Below, piece after piece: positions 1 to 8,942 of a stretch of DNA of 64,000 bases; position 1 is the first letter of the stretch; each line of letters begins with the position of its first letter. The notes below the pieces were generated by a model that worked only from the letters and a program-made list of their open reading frames with translations, was not told where the DNA came from and did not search any database. The DNA comes from Streptomyces natalensis ATCC 27448. GTDB taxonomy: Bacteria; Actinomycetota; Actinomycetes; Streptomycetales; Streptomycetaceae. The stretch covers positions 124,001 through 188,000 of the forward strand of contig NZ_JRKI01000061.1 in NCBI RefSeq assembly GCF_000935125.1. The letters run 5' to 3'. The position numbers were made by a program, and so were the translations under genes.

Positions 1-933
1 GGCGCACAGCACACCGGCGATCACGCCGACCGCGATGGCGCCGAGCGGGCTGACGGCGCCGCAGGCCGGGGTGATGGCGACGAGTCCGGCGACCGCGCCC
101 GACGCCGCGCCCAGCGTGGTGAACGAGCCGTGCCGCAGCTTCTCGTAGGCGAGCCAGCCGAGCATCGCGGCGGCGGTGGCGACCTGGGTGTTGACGAAGG
201 CGACCGCGGCGACGCCGTCGTCGTTGTTGAGCCAGGAGCCGGCGTTGAAGCCGAACCAGCCGAACCACAGCAGACCGGCGCCGAGCATCACCAGGGGCAG
301 GCTGTGCGGCCGCATCGGGTCCTTCTTGAAGCCGATGCGCTTGCCGACGACGAGGATCACGCCGAGCGCGGCGGCACCGGCGTTGATGTGGACGGCCGTA
401 CCGCCGGCGAAGTCGATGACGCCCAGCTTGAAGAGCCAGCCGCCGTCACCCCACACCCAGTGGGCGACGGGGAAGTAGACGACGGTGACCCACAGGGCGA
501 TGAACAGCGCCCAGGCGGTGAACTTCACCCGGTCCGCGAGCGCACCGCTGATCAGCGCGGGCGTGATGATCGCGAACATCAGCTGGAAGACGGCGAAGAC
601 ATAGATGGGGATGTTGCTGACGCCCCACAGCTGGGTCAGCCCGATCCCGCTGAGACCCACGAAGTGGCTGTCCCAGCCGATGATGCTGCCTTTGTCGGTG
701 CCGAAAGCGAGTCCGAAGCCGTACAGGACCCACAAGATGGTGACGATGCCCAAGCTGATGAAGCTCATCATCAGCATGTTGAGCACACTCTTGACCCGGA
801 CCATGCCTCCGTAGAAGAAGGCGAGAGCAGGGGTCATGACCATGACCAGCGCGGAGGCGATCAGCATGAACCCGGTGTTGGCCGGGCTCAGTGTCACCTT
901 GTCTGCGGCAAGCGTCAGGATGCCTGGGGGCAT
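1..933 (-). CDS. amtB: Ammonium transporter AmtB (C-terminus cut by window edge)
   Basis: Integral membrane ammonium channel of the Amt/Rh family. The 311 residues visible hold about eight hydrophobic segments and the Amt signature DFAGGTAVHINAG near residues 174-186, including the conserved His of the conduction pore. The family is usually about 430-450 residues, so roughly the last quarter lies beyond base 1. The ATG start at 931-933 is preceded by a GAGGAG ribosome-binding site. In Streptomyces amtB normally heads an operon with glnK and glnD; those genes would lie to the left of the window. A GlnR-type box about 80-120 bp upstream fits nitrogen control. Confidence 0.95.
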   Translation of the reverse strand, partial: MPPGILTLAADKVTLSPANTGFMLIASALVMVMTPALAFFYGGMVRVKSVLNMLMMSFISLGIVTILWVLYGFGLAFGTDKGSIIGWDSHFVGLSGIGLTQLWGVSNIPIYVFAVFQLMFAIITPALISGALADRVKFTAWALFIALWVTVVYFPVAHWVWGDGGWLFKLGVIDFAGGTAVHINAGAAALGVILVVGKRIGFKKDPMRPHSLPLVMLGAGLLWFGWFGFNAGSWLNNDDGVAAVAFVNTQVATAAAMLGWLAYEKLRHGSFTTLGAASGAVAGLVAITPACGAVSPLGAIAVGVIAGVLCA

Positions 934-1014
934 CGGCGTCTCCTCGTCGTCGATGCGGCCCGTGCGCGGAGGGGTTCTGGTGGGCCGACTTCGCGATGAG
1001 GTTGTCGCAGGGGG

Positions 1015-1052
1015 GTTTCGGCCAAACCTTGCGAGTGTTTCACGGCAGTGAC
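1015..1052 (-). promoter_or_regulatory. GlnR-type binding site upstream of amtB
   Basis: Read on the minus strand the site is GTCAC-n6-GAAAC-n6-AAGGT-n6-GAAAC, matching the spaced four-block GlnR box, with the third block the weakest. It lies 82-119 bp upstream of the amtB start. amtB is an established GlnR target in S. coelicolor, where GlnR activates it under nitrogen limitation. The rest of the 934-1319 interval (C-rich plus strand, several GTTCAAC-like words near 1127-1140) holds no gene I can support. Confidence 0.75.
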
Positions 1053-1319
1053 GAAGGCACCGTGTGTGTTACGCCGAGGTGAACCGCGGCCGCGCCCTCC
1101 ATGCGCCCGTTCAACGGCCCCCACTCCCCCGTTCAACCCACCGCAACCATCAATTGAGCAACCCCCACGGCGAACAACCACCTCCGCGAAAGCGGCGCCG
1201 GTTCAGGCGCAAAAACAGCCCGGCCGCGGCTGCCGCCCACGTGACCTGGCGTGGGGAAGCCGAGTCGGGCTGTACGGGGCGGCGGCCGCGGCCGGGGGCC
1301 TGGGGGCGAGGGCGCCGGG

Positions 1320-2798
1320 TCAGACGGCCTCCGCCGCATGGTCGGGCAGCTGGCGGGCGAGCTCCTCGCTCAGCCGGCGCACCTCGGCGACGCCGGAGTA
1401 CTCACGGGCCGCGGTGTCCACCGTTTTGCGCAGCCGGGTGTTGACCCGCTCGGAGCGGACCTGTTTGGCGAACGGGATCGCCCGCTGCGCCATCTCCGCG
1501 CAGGCCTCCGGTTCCTTCTGGAGCAGATGGACGGTGGCCATCCCGATGAGGTTGAGCGCATACGACCGCTGGTGCTCGGGGTCCTTGCCGAACAGCTCCA
1601 CCGCGCGCTGCATGACGGGCTCGGCGAGCGAGGCGTAGGTGGGGCTGCGGCCGGCGACATAGGCCAGATCGCGGTAGGAGTGGGCGTTCTCCGCGTTCAG
1701 CTCGGCCTCGGAGAAGAAGCGGATCCAGTCCGGCTCGGGTTCGCCGGGCAGGACATCATCGAAGGTGTCCTCGGCCATCCGCACGGCCCGTTTGACCTTG
1801 CTGGGCTGGCCCATACCGGCGTAGGCGCGGGCCTCCATCGCATACAACATCGCCTGGGTGCGGGGGGTGGCGGTCTCCCGGCTGCCGTACTGGGCGAGGT
1901 GGATCAGTTCGAGGGCGTCCTCGGAACGGCCCAGGTGGATCATCTGCCGGCTCATACTGGAGAGGATGTACGAGCCCAGGGGGCGGTCACCGGCCTCCTT
2001 GGCGGCGTGCAGCGCCAGCACGAAGTACTTCTGCGCGGTGGGCTGGAGCCCGATGTCGTAGCTCATCCAGCCGGCCAGTTCGGCGAGCTCGGCGGCGACC
2101 TTGAACAGCCGGCGGGAGATCTCCTCGGGGTGCGGCTCCTGGAGGAGGTCGGTGACCTCGTGGAGCTGCCCGACGACCGCCTTGCGGCGCAGCCCGCCGC
2201 CGCACTGGGCGTCCCACTGGCGGAACATCGCGGTGGTCGATTCGAGGAGTTCGAGCTCGGGGCGGGACAGGCGGACGATCCGCGGGGCGCGGTCCTGTCC
2301 GGCCGGTGCGCCGCCCTGGCCCGCGGGCACCGGCACCAGCCAGCGCTGCATCGGCTCGATCAGGGTGGGCCCGGCGGCCAGCGCCAGGGAGGTGCCCAGG
2401 AACCCGCGGCGCGCCAGCATCAGATCGCTGCGGGAGAACTCGCTGATCAGGCTGACGGTCTGGGGACCGGCCCAGGGCAGGTCGACGCCGGAGGTGGAGG
2501 GCGACTGGTGGGCGGTGCGCAGGCCCAGTTCCTCGATGCCGACGACACAGCCGAACCGTTCGGAGAACAGCTCCGACAGGATCCGGGGGATCGGTTCGCG
2601 CGGCTGCTCGCCGTCGAGCCAGCGGCGCACCCGCGAGGTGTCGGTGCTGATGTGGTGGGCGCCCATCTGACGCGCCCTGCGGTTGACCTGTCGCGCCAGC
2701 TCGCCCTTGGACCAGCCGCTGCGCATGAACCACGAACCCAGTTGTGCGTTGGGTCGTTTGACGGCGTCGGTGCCGCCGGTGACGCCGTTGCCGGCCAC
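1320..2798 (-). CDS. nsdA: NsdA, negative regulator of differentiation and antibiotic production
   Basis: 492-residue protein matching the NsdA family, which in S. coelicolor represses sporulation and antibiotic synthesis. Residues about 20-95 look like a helix-turn-helix segment (LGSWFMRSGWSKGELARQVN) followed by RRWLDGEQP. A short hydrophobic segment near residues 130-145 (RRGFLGTSLALAAGPTLIEP) precedes a long alpha-helical C-terminal half that reads like TPR repeats. The start is GTG. Position next to amtB matches the S. coelicolor order. The biochemical role of NsdA is not established; the TPR-like part suggests protein-protein interaction. Confidence 0.88.
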   Translation of the reverse strand: MAGNGVTGGTDAVKRPNAQLGSWFMRSGWSKGELARQVNRRARQMGAHHISTDTSRVRRWLDGEQPREPIPRILSELFSERFGCVVGIEELGLRTAHQSPSTSGVDLPWAGPQTVSLISEFSRSDLMLARRGFLGTSLALAAGPTLIEPMQRWLVPVPAGQGGAPAGQDRAPRIVRLSRPELELLESTTAMFRQWDAQCGGGLRRKAVVGQLHEVTDLLQEPHPEEISRRLFKVAAELAELAGWMSYDIGLQPTAQKYFVLALHAAKEAGDRPLGSYILSSMSRQMIHLGRSEDALELIHLAQYGSRETATPRTQAMLYAMEARAYAGMGQPSKVKRAVRMAEDTFDDVLPGEPEPDWIRFFSEAELNAENAHSYRDLAYVAGRSPTYASLAEPVMQRAVELFGKDPEHQRSYALNLIGMATVHLLQKEPEACAEMAQRAIPFAKQVRSERVNTRLRKTVDTAAREYSGVAEVRRLSEELARQLPDHAAEAV

Positions 2799-3329
2799 GT
2801 GGAAGCCCCCATCCCGGTAGGTGCTCGATCCCGAGAGGTCCTCGGTGCAGCGATGAGGTCCTCGGTGCCTGGTGCGAACCCTGCACAGGACGCCGCCCGT
2901 TGCGACGCCTGTCCGCGTACATCTACCCGATCACGTCCGGCGGCCACACCTTCCGGCCCGTGCCGGAGCCGTGCATTGCCACCGGCATACCCGTGCGACC
3001 GATGCCTCTCGGGAGTTCGCGCACCGAAAGTAATCCTACGATCACGCCCCTCGCGAGGCCGATTGCGGAAACGCCACCATTCGCCACCCCTTCGAATGAA
3101 CTGCCCGGCAGCCTCTCACGATTGACTTGACACAGGTCGGAACGGACCGGGCGGAACGGAGCGCACGAGGGTGTGCGGTCCGCACCGCACCACCCGGCGC
3201 ACCGCGCTGCACCGCGCCGCACCACCGGCACCGCCGGCCGCCGACGGTGCTGCCCGGTGCGGCAGTTGAGGGTCCGTCGGGCGGACCCCGGCTCGTAACC
3301 ACAGGCAGGCAGCACCCGTTGGAGGGAGC
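2799..3329. other. Intergenic region with nsdA and downstream-gene promoters, no gene seen
   Basis: Divergent intergenic region between nsdA (minus) and the prim-pol gene (plus). It must carry both promoters, but I could not assign -35/-10 pairs with confidence. Bases 3180-3235 are made of repeated GCACCGC/GCACCAC words on the plus strand, a low-complexity tract. A strong ribosome-binding site (TTGGAGGGAGC) for the downstream gene sits at 3318-3328. Confidence 0.5.
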
Positions 3330-3998
3330 ATGGGCTTCACGATCGGCGGCATCCGGGAGATCAGGACCGGCTCACGGCGCCGCGCCCGCTCATCAGAGGT
3401 CACGGCGGTGGCGGAGTACACCGGGCTGTGGGGCTGGGACGTGGTCCCCGGCGCCCGCGCGGTCCGCTCCGCCGGCGGCCGCGCGGACTGTTCGTGCGGC
3501 GCCGCCGGCTGCCCCGCTCCCGGCGCGCATCCGCTGGACTTCGCCAAGGAGCTGACGGCCGGGGCGACGCTGGAGGAGGCCGCGGCGGCCTGGGCGCGGA
3601 CACCGGGGGCGGCGGTGCTCCTGCCGGTGGGCCGGCGGTTCGACATCCTCGACGTCCCCGAGGCGGCGGGCCGCGGCGCGCTGGCCCGTCTGGAGCGGAT
3701 GGGCCTGCCGCTCGGCCCGGTGGCCGCCACCCCCGACCACCGCGCGCTCTTCTTCGTCGCCCCCGGGGCGGCCGCCGATCTGCCGGGGCTGCTCTACCGC
3801 ACGGGCTGGGACGACGCCGACCTGGACCTGCGCCCCCTCGGTGACGGCGACCACATCACCGCACCCCCTTCCGACCACGCCGGCCGGGGCCCCATGCGCT
3901 GGCTGCGCCCGCCCACCCTGGACTCCGCGGGCAACCCCCCGCAGGCCCGCCTGGTGGTGGGCACCCTGGCCTATCTCTGCGCCCGGGTGTGCGCCTGA
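3330..3998 (+). CDS. Bifunctional primase/polymerase N-terminal-domain protein (small, stand-alone)
   Basis: 222-residue protein. The central part has the layout of the prim-pol N-terminal domain found in many actinobacterial proteins: a Trp-rich start (YTGLWGWDVVPGARA), a Cys cluster (CSCGAAGCPAPGAHP, near residues 54-68), a segment with LLPVGRRFDILDVP, and a C-terminal MRWLRPPT motif. It lacks the helicase domain of plasmid or phage primases, so it is probably a chromosomal stand-alone member of unknown function. The ATG start has a TTGGAGGGAGC ribosome-binding site. It sits between nsdA and ftsY, as in S. coelicolor. Activity on DNA is an inference from family only. Confidence 0.7.
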   Translation: MGFTIGGIREIRTGSRRRARSSEVTAVAEYTGLWGWDVVPGARAVRSAGGRADCSCGAAGCPAPGAHPLDFAKELTAGATLEEAAAAWARTPGAAVLLPVGRRFDILDVPEAAGRGALARLERMGLPLGPVAATPDHRALFFVAPGAAADLPGLLYRTGWDDADLDLRPLGDGDHITAPPSDHAGRGPMRWLRPPTLDSAGNPPQARLVVGTLAYLCARVCA

Positions 3999-4047
3999 CA
4001 CTCCGCCGTGGCCGGACCGGTTGCCGTATACCGTCCCCGGACAGGCG

Positions 4048-4088
4048 TCGGCCCCCGGTGCCCGCCGCGTACGGGGGCCGGGGGCCGA
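4048..4088. terminator. Hairpin between convergent prim-pol gene and ftsY
   Basis: Arms TCGGCCCCCGG (4048-4058) and CCGGGGGCCGA (4078-4088) are perfectly complementary over 11 bp. It sits between the stop codons of two convergent genes and could serve both. There is no T-tract, which is normal for Streptomyces terminators. Confidence 0.6.
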
Positions 4089-4122
4089 GGACTGCCGGGG
4101 GCGCGGTGCCCCGGGGCCCGGG

Positions 4123-5349
4123 TCAGCCGATCAGCGCGTCGACGAAGGCCTCGGGCTCGAACGGCGCGAGATCGTCCGCGCCCTCGCCCAGGCCGACCAG
4201 CTTGACCGGAACGCCCAGTTCACGCTGGACGGCGACGATGATGCCGCCCTTGGCGGTGCCGTCGAGCTTGGTGAGGACCACGCCGGTGATGTCGACGACC
4301 TCGGCGAACACCCGGGCCTGGACGAGACCGTTCTGCCCGGTGGTGGCGTCCAGGACCAGGAGCACCTCGCCGACCGGGCCGTGCTTCTCGACGACCCGCT
4401 TGACCTTGCCGAGCTCGTCCATCAGGCCGGTCTTGGTGTGCAGCCGGCCGGCGGTGTCGATCAGGACGACGTCCGCACCCTCGGCGATACCTTCCTTCAC
4501 CGCGTCGTAGGCGACCGAGGCGGGGTCGCCGTTCTCGGGGCCGCGGACGGTCCGGGCGCCGACCCGCTCGCCCCAGGTCTGGAGCTGGTCGGTGGCGGCC
4601 GCGCGGAAGGTGTCCGCAGCGCCGAGGACGACGGACTTGCCGTCGGCCACCAGGACGCGGGCGAGCTTGCCGGTGGTGGTGGTCTTGCCGGTGCCGTTGA
4701 CGCCGACGACCATCACGACGCCGGGGATCTCGTCACCGTTGGTGCCGATGCCGTTGTGGGTGTGGACGGAGCGGTCGGCGTCGGTGCCGATGAGGCTGAG
4801 CAGCTCCTCGCGCAGCAGGGCGCGCAGGTCCTCGGGGGTGCGGGTGCCCAGGACCTTGACCCGCTCGCGCAGGCGCTCGACGAGCTCCTGGGTGGGGGTG
4901 ACGCCGACGTCGGCGGTCAGCAGGGTGTCCTCGATCTCCTCCCAGGTCTCGTCGTCGAGGTGTTCCCGGGAGAGCAGGGTGAGCAGGCCCTTGCCCAGGG
5001 TGTTCTGGGAACGGGAGAGCCGGGCGCGCAGCCGGACCAGACGGCCGGCCGTCGGCTCGGGGACCTCGACGGCCGGCACCTCGGGCGTGACGGTCGGCAC
5101 CTCGGCCTCGGCGGCCTCGGGCAGTCCGACCTCTTCGATGGTGCGGCGTTCTTCGTCGTGGGGGGTTTCGGCCTCCTCGCCGATGTGCGGTTCGGCGGGA
5201 GGTGCGGTGACGGAGGGGGTGGCGGGCGCCGAAGGGGCGGCCGGCGGGGACGGCGGCAGCTGCTTCTTCTTGCGGCCGCTGACGACGAGCCCGCCGATCG
5301 CGCCGAGCACGACCACGGCGATGACTACAGCAAGGATGACGGTTTCCAT
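4123..5349 (-). CDS. ftsY: Signal recognition particle receptor FtsY
   Basis: 408-residue SRP receptor GTPase that docks ribosome-SRP complexes at the membrane. It has an N-terminal membrane segment (residues 1-22, METVILAVVIAVVVLGAIGG) followed by a KKK stretch, a Pro/Ala/Glu-rich linker to about residue 100, and then the NG GTPase domain. The P-loop GVNGTGKTTTTGK lies near residues 214-226, DTAGR near 297 and TKLDGTAKGG near 359. The ATG at 5347-5349 with GGAGGGG upstream is preferred over an in-frame upstream extension that has no matching residues. The transmembrane N-terminus is typical of actinobacterial FtsY. Confidence 0.95.
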   Translation of the reverse strand: METVILAVVIAVVVLGAIGGLVVSGRKKKQLPPSPPAAPSAPATPSVTAPPAEPHIGEEAETPHDEERRTIEEVGLPEAAEAEVPTVTPEVPAVEVPEPTAGRLVRLRARLSRSQNTLGKGLLTLLSREHLDDETWEEIEDTLLTADVGVTPTQELVERLRERVKVLGTRTPEDLRALLREELLSLIGTDADRSVHTHNGIGTNGDEIPGVVMVVGVNGTGKTTTTGKLARVLVADGKSVVLGAADTFRAAATDQLQTWGERVGARTVRGPENGDPASVAYDAVKEGIAEGADVVLIDTAGRLHTKTGLMDELGKVKRVVEKHGPVGEVLLVLDATTGQNGLVQARVFAEVVDITGVVLTKLDGTAKGGIIVAVQRELGVPVKLVGLGEGADDLAPFEPEAFVDALIG

Positions 5350-5823
5350 AACCCCTCCAGTATCAGCCACGCCCCACCGGCGGGGACCGCACGCGCCGAA
5401 CCCGGACACCCGGCCCCCGGGTCCGGCGGCACGCTGCGCCGGGGCCCGGAGGGCGTCGCGAAGGAGCCGGAGCGGGCCCTCGACGAGAGACGGGTCCCGC
5501 CGCCTGCCGGATGCCCCGACGAGCCGCTGCGCCGGGCCGGTCGTCACGTCGCCGGAGGCCGCCCGCCCCTCCCCGTCCGGCCTGTCCCGCTTTCCTCCTG
5601 ATCAGCGGCGCGCGATGGATGCTTCGACGAGGGCGTGTGACGCCCGCCCTTGTCAGAGGGTCCAAAGGTATGTACGAGTAGAAGTCGGTTCAAAGTACGA
5701 TGGTGGACGGCCGCGCAACGCGCGTAGAGTCCTGGCAGCCAATTTCGGCCAGGTACCACAGCCGCTGCCTGCACCTCCTCCCCCGGGGGTGCCCCCAGAC
5801 CCCCGCACGGAGACATCGCACTC
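5350..5823. other. Divergent intergenic region ftsY / NCS1 permease
   Basis: No coding region with Streptomyces codon bias. Bases 5652-5710 are less GC-rich and hold candidate promoter words for the plus strand (TTGTCA near 5652, TACGAG near 5675, TACGAT near 5696), none convincing enough to call. No TPP-type or other riboswitch core could be recognised in the 150-bp leader before the permease. Confidence 0.4.
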
Positions 5824-7314
5824 ATGGGCACCAGCACCACGTCCGCCTCCACCCCCGAAACCGAAGGCGCCGTCGAGACACGGGGCATCGAGCCCGTCCC
5901 CGACAGCGAGCGCCACGGCCGCGTCCGCGAACTGTTCCCCACCTGGGTCGCCGCCAACATCAGCGTGTTGTTGCTCACCATGGGTGCCTCCCTGGCGGTC
6001 AACAACGGGCTGAACTTCTGGCAGGTCCTGCTCGTCGCCGGGATCGCCGCCCTCGTCGCCTTCGGCATGGTCGGCGTGCTGTCGGTCTCCGGTAAGTGGG
6101 GCGGCGCCCCCGGGGCGCTGCTCTCCCGGGCTGCATTCGGCGTGCGCGGCAACTACTTCCCCGGCGCGATCCTGTGGGTGGCCCGCTTCGGCTGGGAGAC
6201 GATCAACGCCGTCACCGGTGCCTACGCGGTCCTGACGGTGCTGAACCTGCTCTTCGGCATCAAGAGCAACAACGTCCTCATAGTCGTCACCCTGCTCGCC
6301 TTCGTGGCCGTCACCTACCTGGTCAGCGGCCTGGGCCGTAAGGCGCTGAACGTCTGCAACAAGTACTCGACGTATCTGTTCGGCCTGTTCAGCATCATGG
6401 TCCTGGCCTATCTGATCGCCACGATGGACTGGCACGCGATCTTCGCCAAGAAGGCCGGCACCACCGCCATGGTGATCGCGGGCATCGGTACCATCGCCGC
6501 CGGTGGCATCAGCTGGGTCCCCACCGGCCCCGACTTCGCCCGCTACCTCCCGCACTCCGCCTCCGGCAAGAAGATCGCCTCCGTGACCGTCTCCGGCGCC
6601 GCCCTGGTGATGGTGCCGATGGTCCTGATGGGCGGCGTGATGGCCGTCTCCAGCCCCAAGCTGGCCGGCCAGAACACCGACCCGATGTCCTTCCTCGGCG
6701 GCATCCTGCCGACCTGGCTGGCGATCCCCTACCTGATCACCGCGCTGGTCGGCATGGTCCTGATCAACAGCCTGTCGATGTACTCCGCCGGCTTCACCGC
6801 CCAGACCATGGGCGTCAAGCTGCCGCGTGCCCTGGCGGTGAGCATCAACGCCGTCATCAGCCTGGTGGGCGGCCTGTTCATGATGCTGGTGGCCAAGGAC
6901 TTCATCGGGCAGTTCATCGCCTTCCTGACGCTGCTCGCGGTGTCCTTCTCGGCGTGGATCGGCGTGTACGGCATCGACATGGCCCGGCGCCGCAAGCTGG
7001 CCGTGCGCTACGACGCCGAGGGCCTGATGGACACCACCCGCACCAGCCGCTACTGGTACGCCGGCGGCTTCTGCTGGCAGGCCATGACCGCCTGGGGCGT
7101 CGCGCTGGCCGCGGGCCTGTGCTTCACCAAGGTCCAGTGGTTCACCGGCCCGCTGGCCACCACCTGGATCGGGCAGAACGGCCTGGGCTGGGCGGCCACG
7201 ATCGTGATCGCCGCGGCGGTCTTCGCCGTACTGCCCGCCGCCCGGGAGAACGTCCCGGCGGCCGCGGCCGGGCGCGCGGCCGACGAGGCACCGGTGCCGG
7301 CCGAGGTCGGCTGA
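5824..7314 (+). CDS. NCS1-family nucleobase permease (cytosine permease CodB-like)
   Basis: 496-residue membrane transporter of the nucleobase:cation symporter-1 family, with about twelve hydrophobic segments from residue 45 to 480. Typical features are GKWGGAPGALLSRAAFG near residues 92-108, VARFGWETINAVTGAYA near 119-135 and the motif SWVPTGPDFARYLP near 228-241. Close homologues move cytosine, purines or hydroxymethylpyrimidine; substrate cannot be decided from sequence. The hydrophilic N-terminal 40 residues and Ala-rich C-terminus are cytoplasmic. A GGAG at about -12 precedes the ATG. Confidence 0.85.
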   Translation: MGTSTTSASTPETEGAVETRGIEPVPDSERHGRVRELFPTWVAANISVLLLTMGASLAVNNGLNFWQVLLVAGIAALVAFGMVGVLSVSGKWGGAPGALLSRAAFGVRGNYFPGAILWVARFGWETINAVTGAYAVLTVLNLLFGIKSNNVLIVVTLLAFVAVTYLVSGLGRKALNVCNKYSTYLFGLFSIMVLAYLIATMDWHAIFAKKAGTTAMVIAGIGTIAAGGISWVPTGPDFARYLPHSASGKKIASVTVSGAALVMVPMVLMGGVMAVSSPKLAGQNTDPMSFLGGILPTWLAIPYLITALVGMVLINSLSMYSAGFTAQTMGVKLPRALAVSINAVISLVGGLFMMLVAKDFIGQFIAFLTLLAVSFSAWIGVYGIDMARRRKLAVRYDAEGLMDTTRTSRYWYAGGFCWQAMTAWGVALAAGLCFTKVQWFTGPLATTWIGQNGLGWAATIVIAAAVFAVLPAARENVPAAAAGRAADEAPVPAEVG

Positions 7315-7357
7315 CCACCGGGACCCGCACCCTGGTGAACTGACTCAGCGTCAGCTA

Positions 7358-7392
7358 ACGTCCCCTTCGCCCACCGCCGGCGAAGGGGACGT
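7358..7392 (+). promoter_or_regulatory. Perfect 13-bp hairpin overlapping the RBS of the next gene
   Basis: Arms ACGTCCCCTTCGC (7358-7370) and GCGAAGGGGACGT (7380-7392) pair perfectly around a 9-nt loop. The hairpin follows the permease stop by about 40 bp and could end that transcript. Its 3' arm also contains GAAGGGGA, the only plausible ribosome-binding site of the oxidoreductase starting at 7397, so the folded RNA would hide that site. Confidence 0.6.
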
Positions 7393-7396
7393 CGTC

Positions 7397-8419
7397 ATGT
7401 CTGCCATGCCCAGCACCGTCGTGCGCTTCAACCTCGTCGACCCGTCCCCGTCCAGCCCCCGGGCACACTCCGCCCGTTACCGCGCCGCCGTCGAGATGGC
7501 CGCCTTCGCCGACGACCGCGGCCTGACCATGATCCAGACCGAGGAGCACCACGCCACAACCAACGGCTGGATGCCCTCGCCGCTCCCCTTCGCCGGCGCC
7601 GTCTTCGGCGCCACCCGCCGGATCGGCGTCACCGTTTCCGCCCTGATCACCCCGCTGCACGACCCGTTGCGGCTGGCCGAGGACCTCGCCACCCTGGACC
7701 TGCTCAGCGGCGGCCGGCTGATGACCGTCGCCGGGCTCGGCTACCGGGAAGCGGAATACGCGGCCCACGGCAAGGACTTCACCGCCCGCGGCGCCCTCCA
7801 GGACGAGGTGCTCCGGACGCTGCTGGCCGCCTGGACGGGTGAGCCGTTCACCTACCAGGGCCGCACCGTCCAGGTCACCCCGCGCCCCTTCACCCGGCCC
7901 CATCCCCTGCTGCTGGTCGGCGGCAGCTCCCACGCCGCGGCCCGGCGCGCCGCCCGCCTGGGACTGCCGTTCTTCCCCAGCGCCCGCCTCCCGGAGCTCG
8001 CCGCCTATTACGACGCCCGGCGGGCCGAGTACGGCACCGAGGGCTGGGTCCTTCAGCCGCCCGCACACACCCGCCTGCTCCACATCGCCGAGGACCCGGA
8101 CCGCACCTGGGCCGTTCACGGGGCGCATCTGCTGCACGAGGCGCAGACCTACGCCTCCTGGCAGTCCGCCGGCACCCGCTCCGCGGTGCGCTCCGCCGCG
8201 ACGGACACCGCGGCGCTGCGCGCGGAGGGCGTCTACCGGATCGTCACGCCGGAGGAATGCGTACAGATGGCGCACGAGGCGGGCGCGCAGGGCTCGTTGA
8301 TCCTGCATCCGCTGTGCGGCGGGATGCCCGTCGACGAGGGCTGGCGTTCGCTGCATCTGTTCGCGGAGCGGGTGCTGCCGCGGCTGGAAGCGGGTGCGAC
8401 GGTCGGCACAACTGCTTGA
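7397..8419 (+). CDS. LLM-class flavin-dependent oxidoreductase
   Basis: 340-residue bacterial luciferase-like monooxygenase fold (FMN or F420 dependent). Landmarks: FADDRGLTMIQTEEHH near residues 36-51, the TIM-barrel strand RIGVTVSALITPLHDPLRLAE near 75-95, the family motif DLLSGGRLMTVAGLGYR near 101-117, and LLVGGSSHAAARRAARLG near 171-188. Substrate unknown; cofactor not decided. The ribosome-binding site lies inside the hairpin at 7358-7392, so expression may be uncoupled from the permease or kept low. Confidence 0.85.
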   Translation: MSAMPSTVVRFNLVDPSPSSPRAHSARYRAAVEMAAFADDRGLTMIQTEEHHATTNGWMPSPLPFAGAVFGATRRIGVTVSALITPLHDPLRLAEDLATLDLLSGGRLMTVAGLGYREAEYAAHGKDFTARGALQDEVLRTLLAAWTGEPFTYQGRTVQVTPRPFTRPHPLLLVGGSSHAAARRAARLGLPFFPSARLPELAAYYDARRAEYGTEGWVLQPPAHTRLLHIAEDPDRTWAVHGAHLLHEAQTYASWQSAGTRSAVRSAATDTAALRAEGVYRIVTPEECVQMAHEAGAQGSLILHPLCGGMPVDEGWRSLHLFAERVLPRLEAGATVGTTA

Positions 8420-8546
8420 CCTGCGACGATGGCCGTGCCGGGGGCATTGTCAGTGGCGGGTGTCACGCTGGGTCACATGAATTTCTTCGAAGGACCGATC
8501 ACGTCCGGTACGACTCGCGAACAGCCCTCCCCATCCCTGGTGCTGG

Positions 8547-8852
8547 GTGCCTACGGGCCTGCCGAGGACGAGGAACGGGCGCCCTGCGACCGCCACCTTC
8601 GGCACGTTCTCCCAAGACGGCCGTAGGGCACTTGGCGAGGAGATCGGCAAGCCCGGCCACCACGGCGGTTCCCCCGAGGGGCACTGGCTCTACCGCTTCT
8701 GGGACCGGGACGTGCCGGAGGGCGAGTGGCACGCCGATGTCCTTGCTTACGCCTCCGCCATGGCGGGGCTGCGCATCACGGACGTGGCCGCGGTGGACGG
8801 CCCGCCGCGCCGCTGGGTGGAGATACCCGAGAGCAGCCCGCTCCTGGAGTAG
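8547..8852 (+). CDS. Small hypothetical protein, start uncertain, possibly a frameshifted remnant
   Basis: Unrecognised. From about base 8600 the reading frame has strong Streptomyces codon bias and a sensible composition (HWLYRFWDRDVPEGEWHADV, then PRRWVEIPESSPLLE at the end). The only start in frame is a GTG at 8547 with no ribosome-binding site. An ATG at 8477 in a different frame (MNFFEGPITSG...) runs to 8626 and has moderate coding bias, so a single-base indel near 8575-8590 could have broken one longer gene. Could also be two unrelated fragments. Confidence 0.4.
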   Translation: MPTGLPRTRNGRPATATFGTFSQDGRRALGEEIGKPGHHGGSPEGHWLYRFWDRDVPEGEWHADVLAYASAMAGLRITDVAAVDGPPRRWVEIPESSPLLE

Positions 8853-8864
8853 GCGCGGGCCCGG

Positions 8865-8908
8865 GCACCGAAAACGGTGCTGCCCCGGCTCGGGTGAGCC
8901 GGGGCAGC
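8865..8908. terminator. Double hairpin between convergent genes
   Basis: GCACCG-AAAA-CGGTGC (8865-8880) is followed by a perfect 12-bp stem GCTGCCCCGGCT (8879-8890) / AGCCGGGGCAGC (8897-8908). It lies just after the stop at 8852 and before the glcP stop at 8943 and can terminate both strands. Confidence 0.7.
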
Positions 8909-8942
8909 AGCCACAACTGAGGAGACAGACTGGCGGGGGGGG

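Noticed and set aside
5690..5823. Riboswitch in the permease leader
   Set aside because: No conserved core of the TPP, purine or other nucleobase-linked riboswitches could be found.
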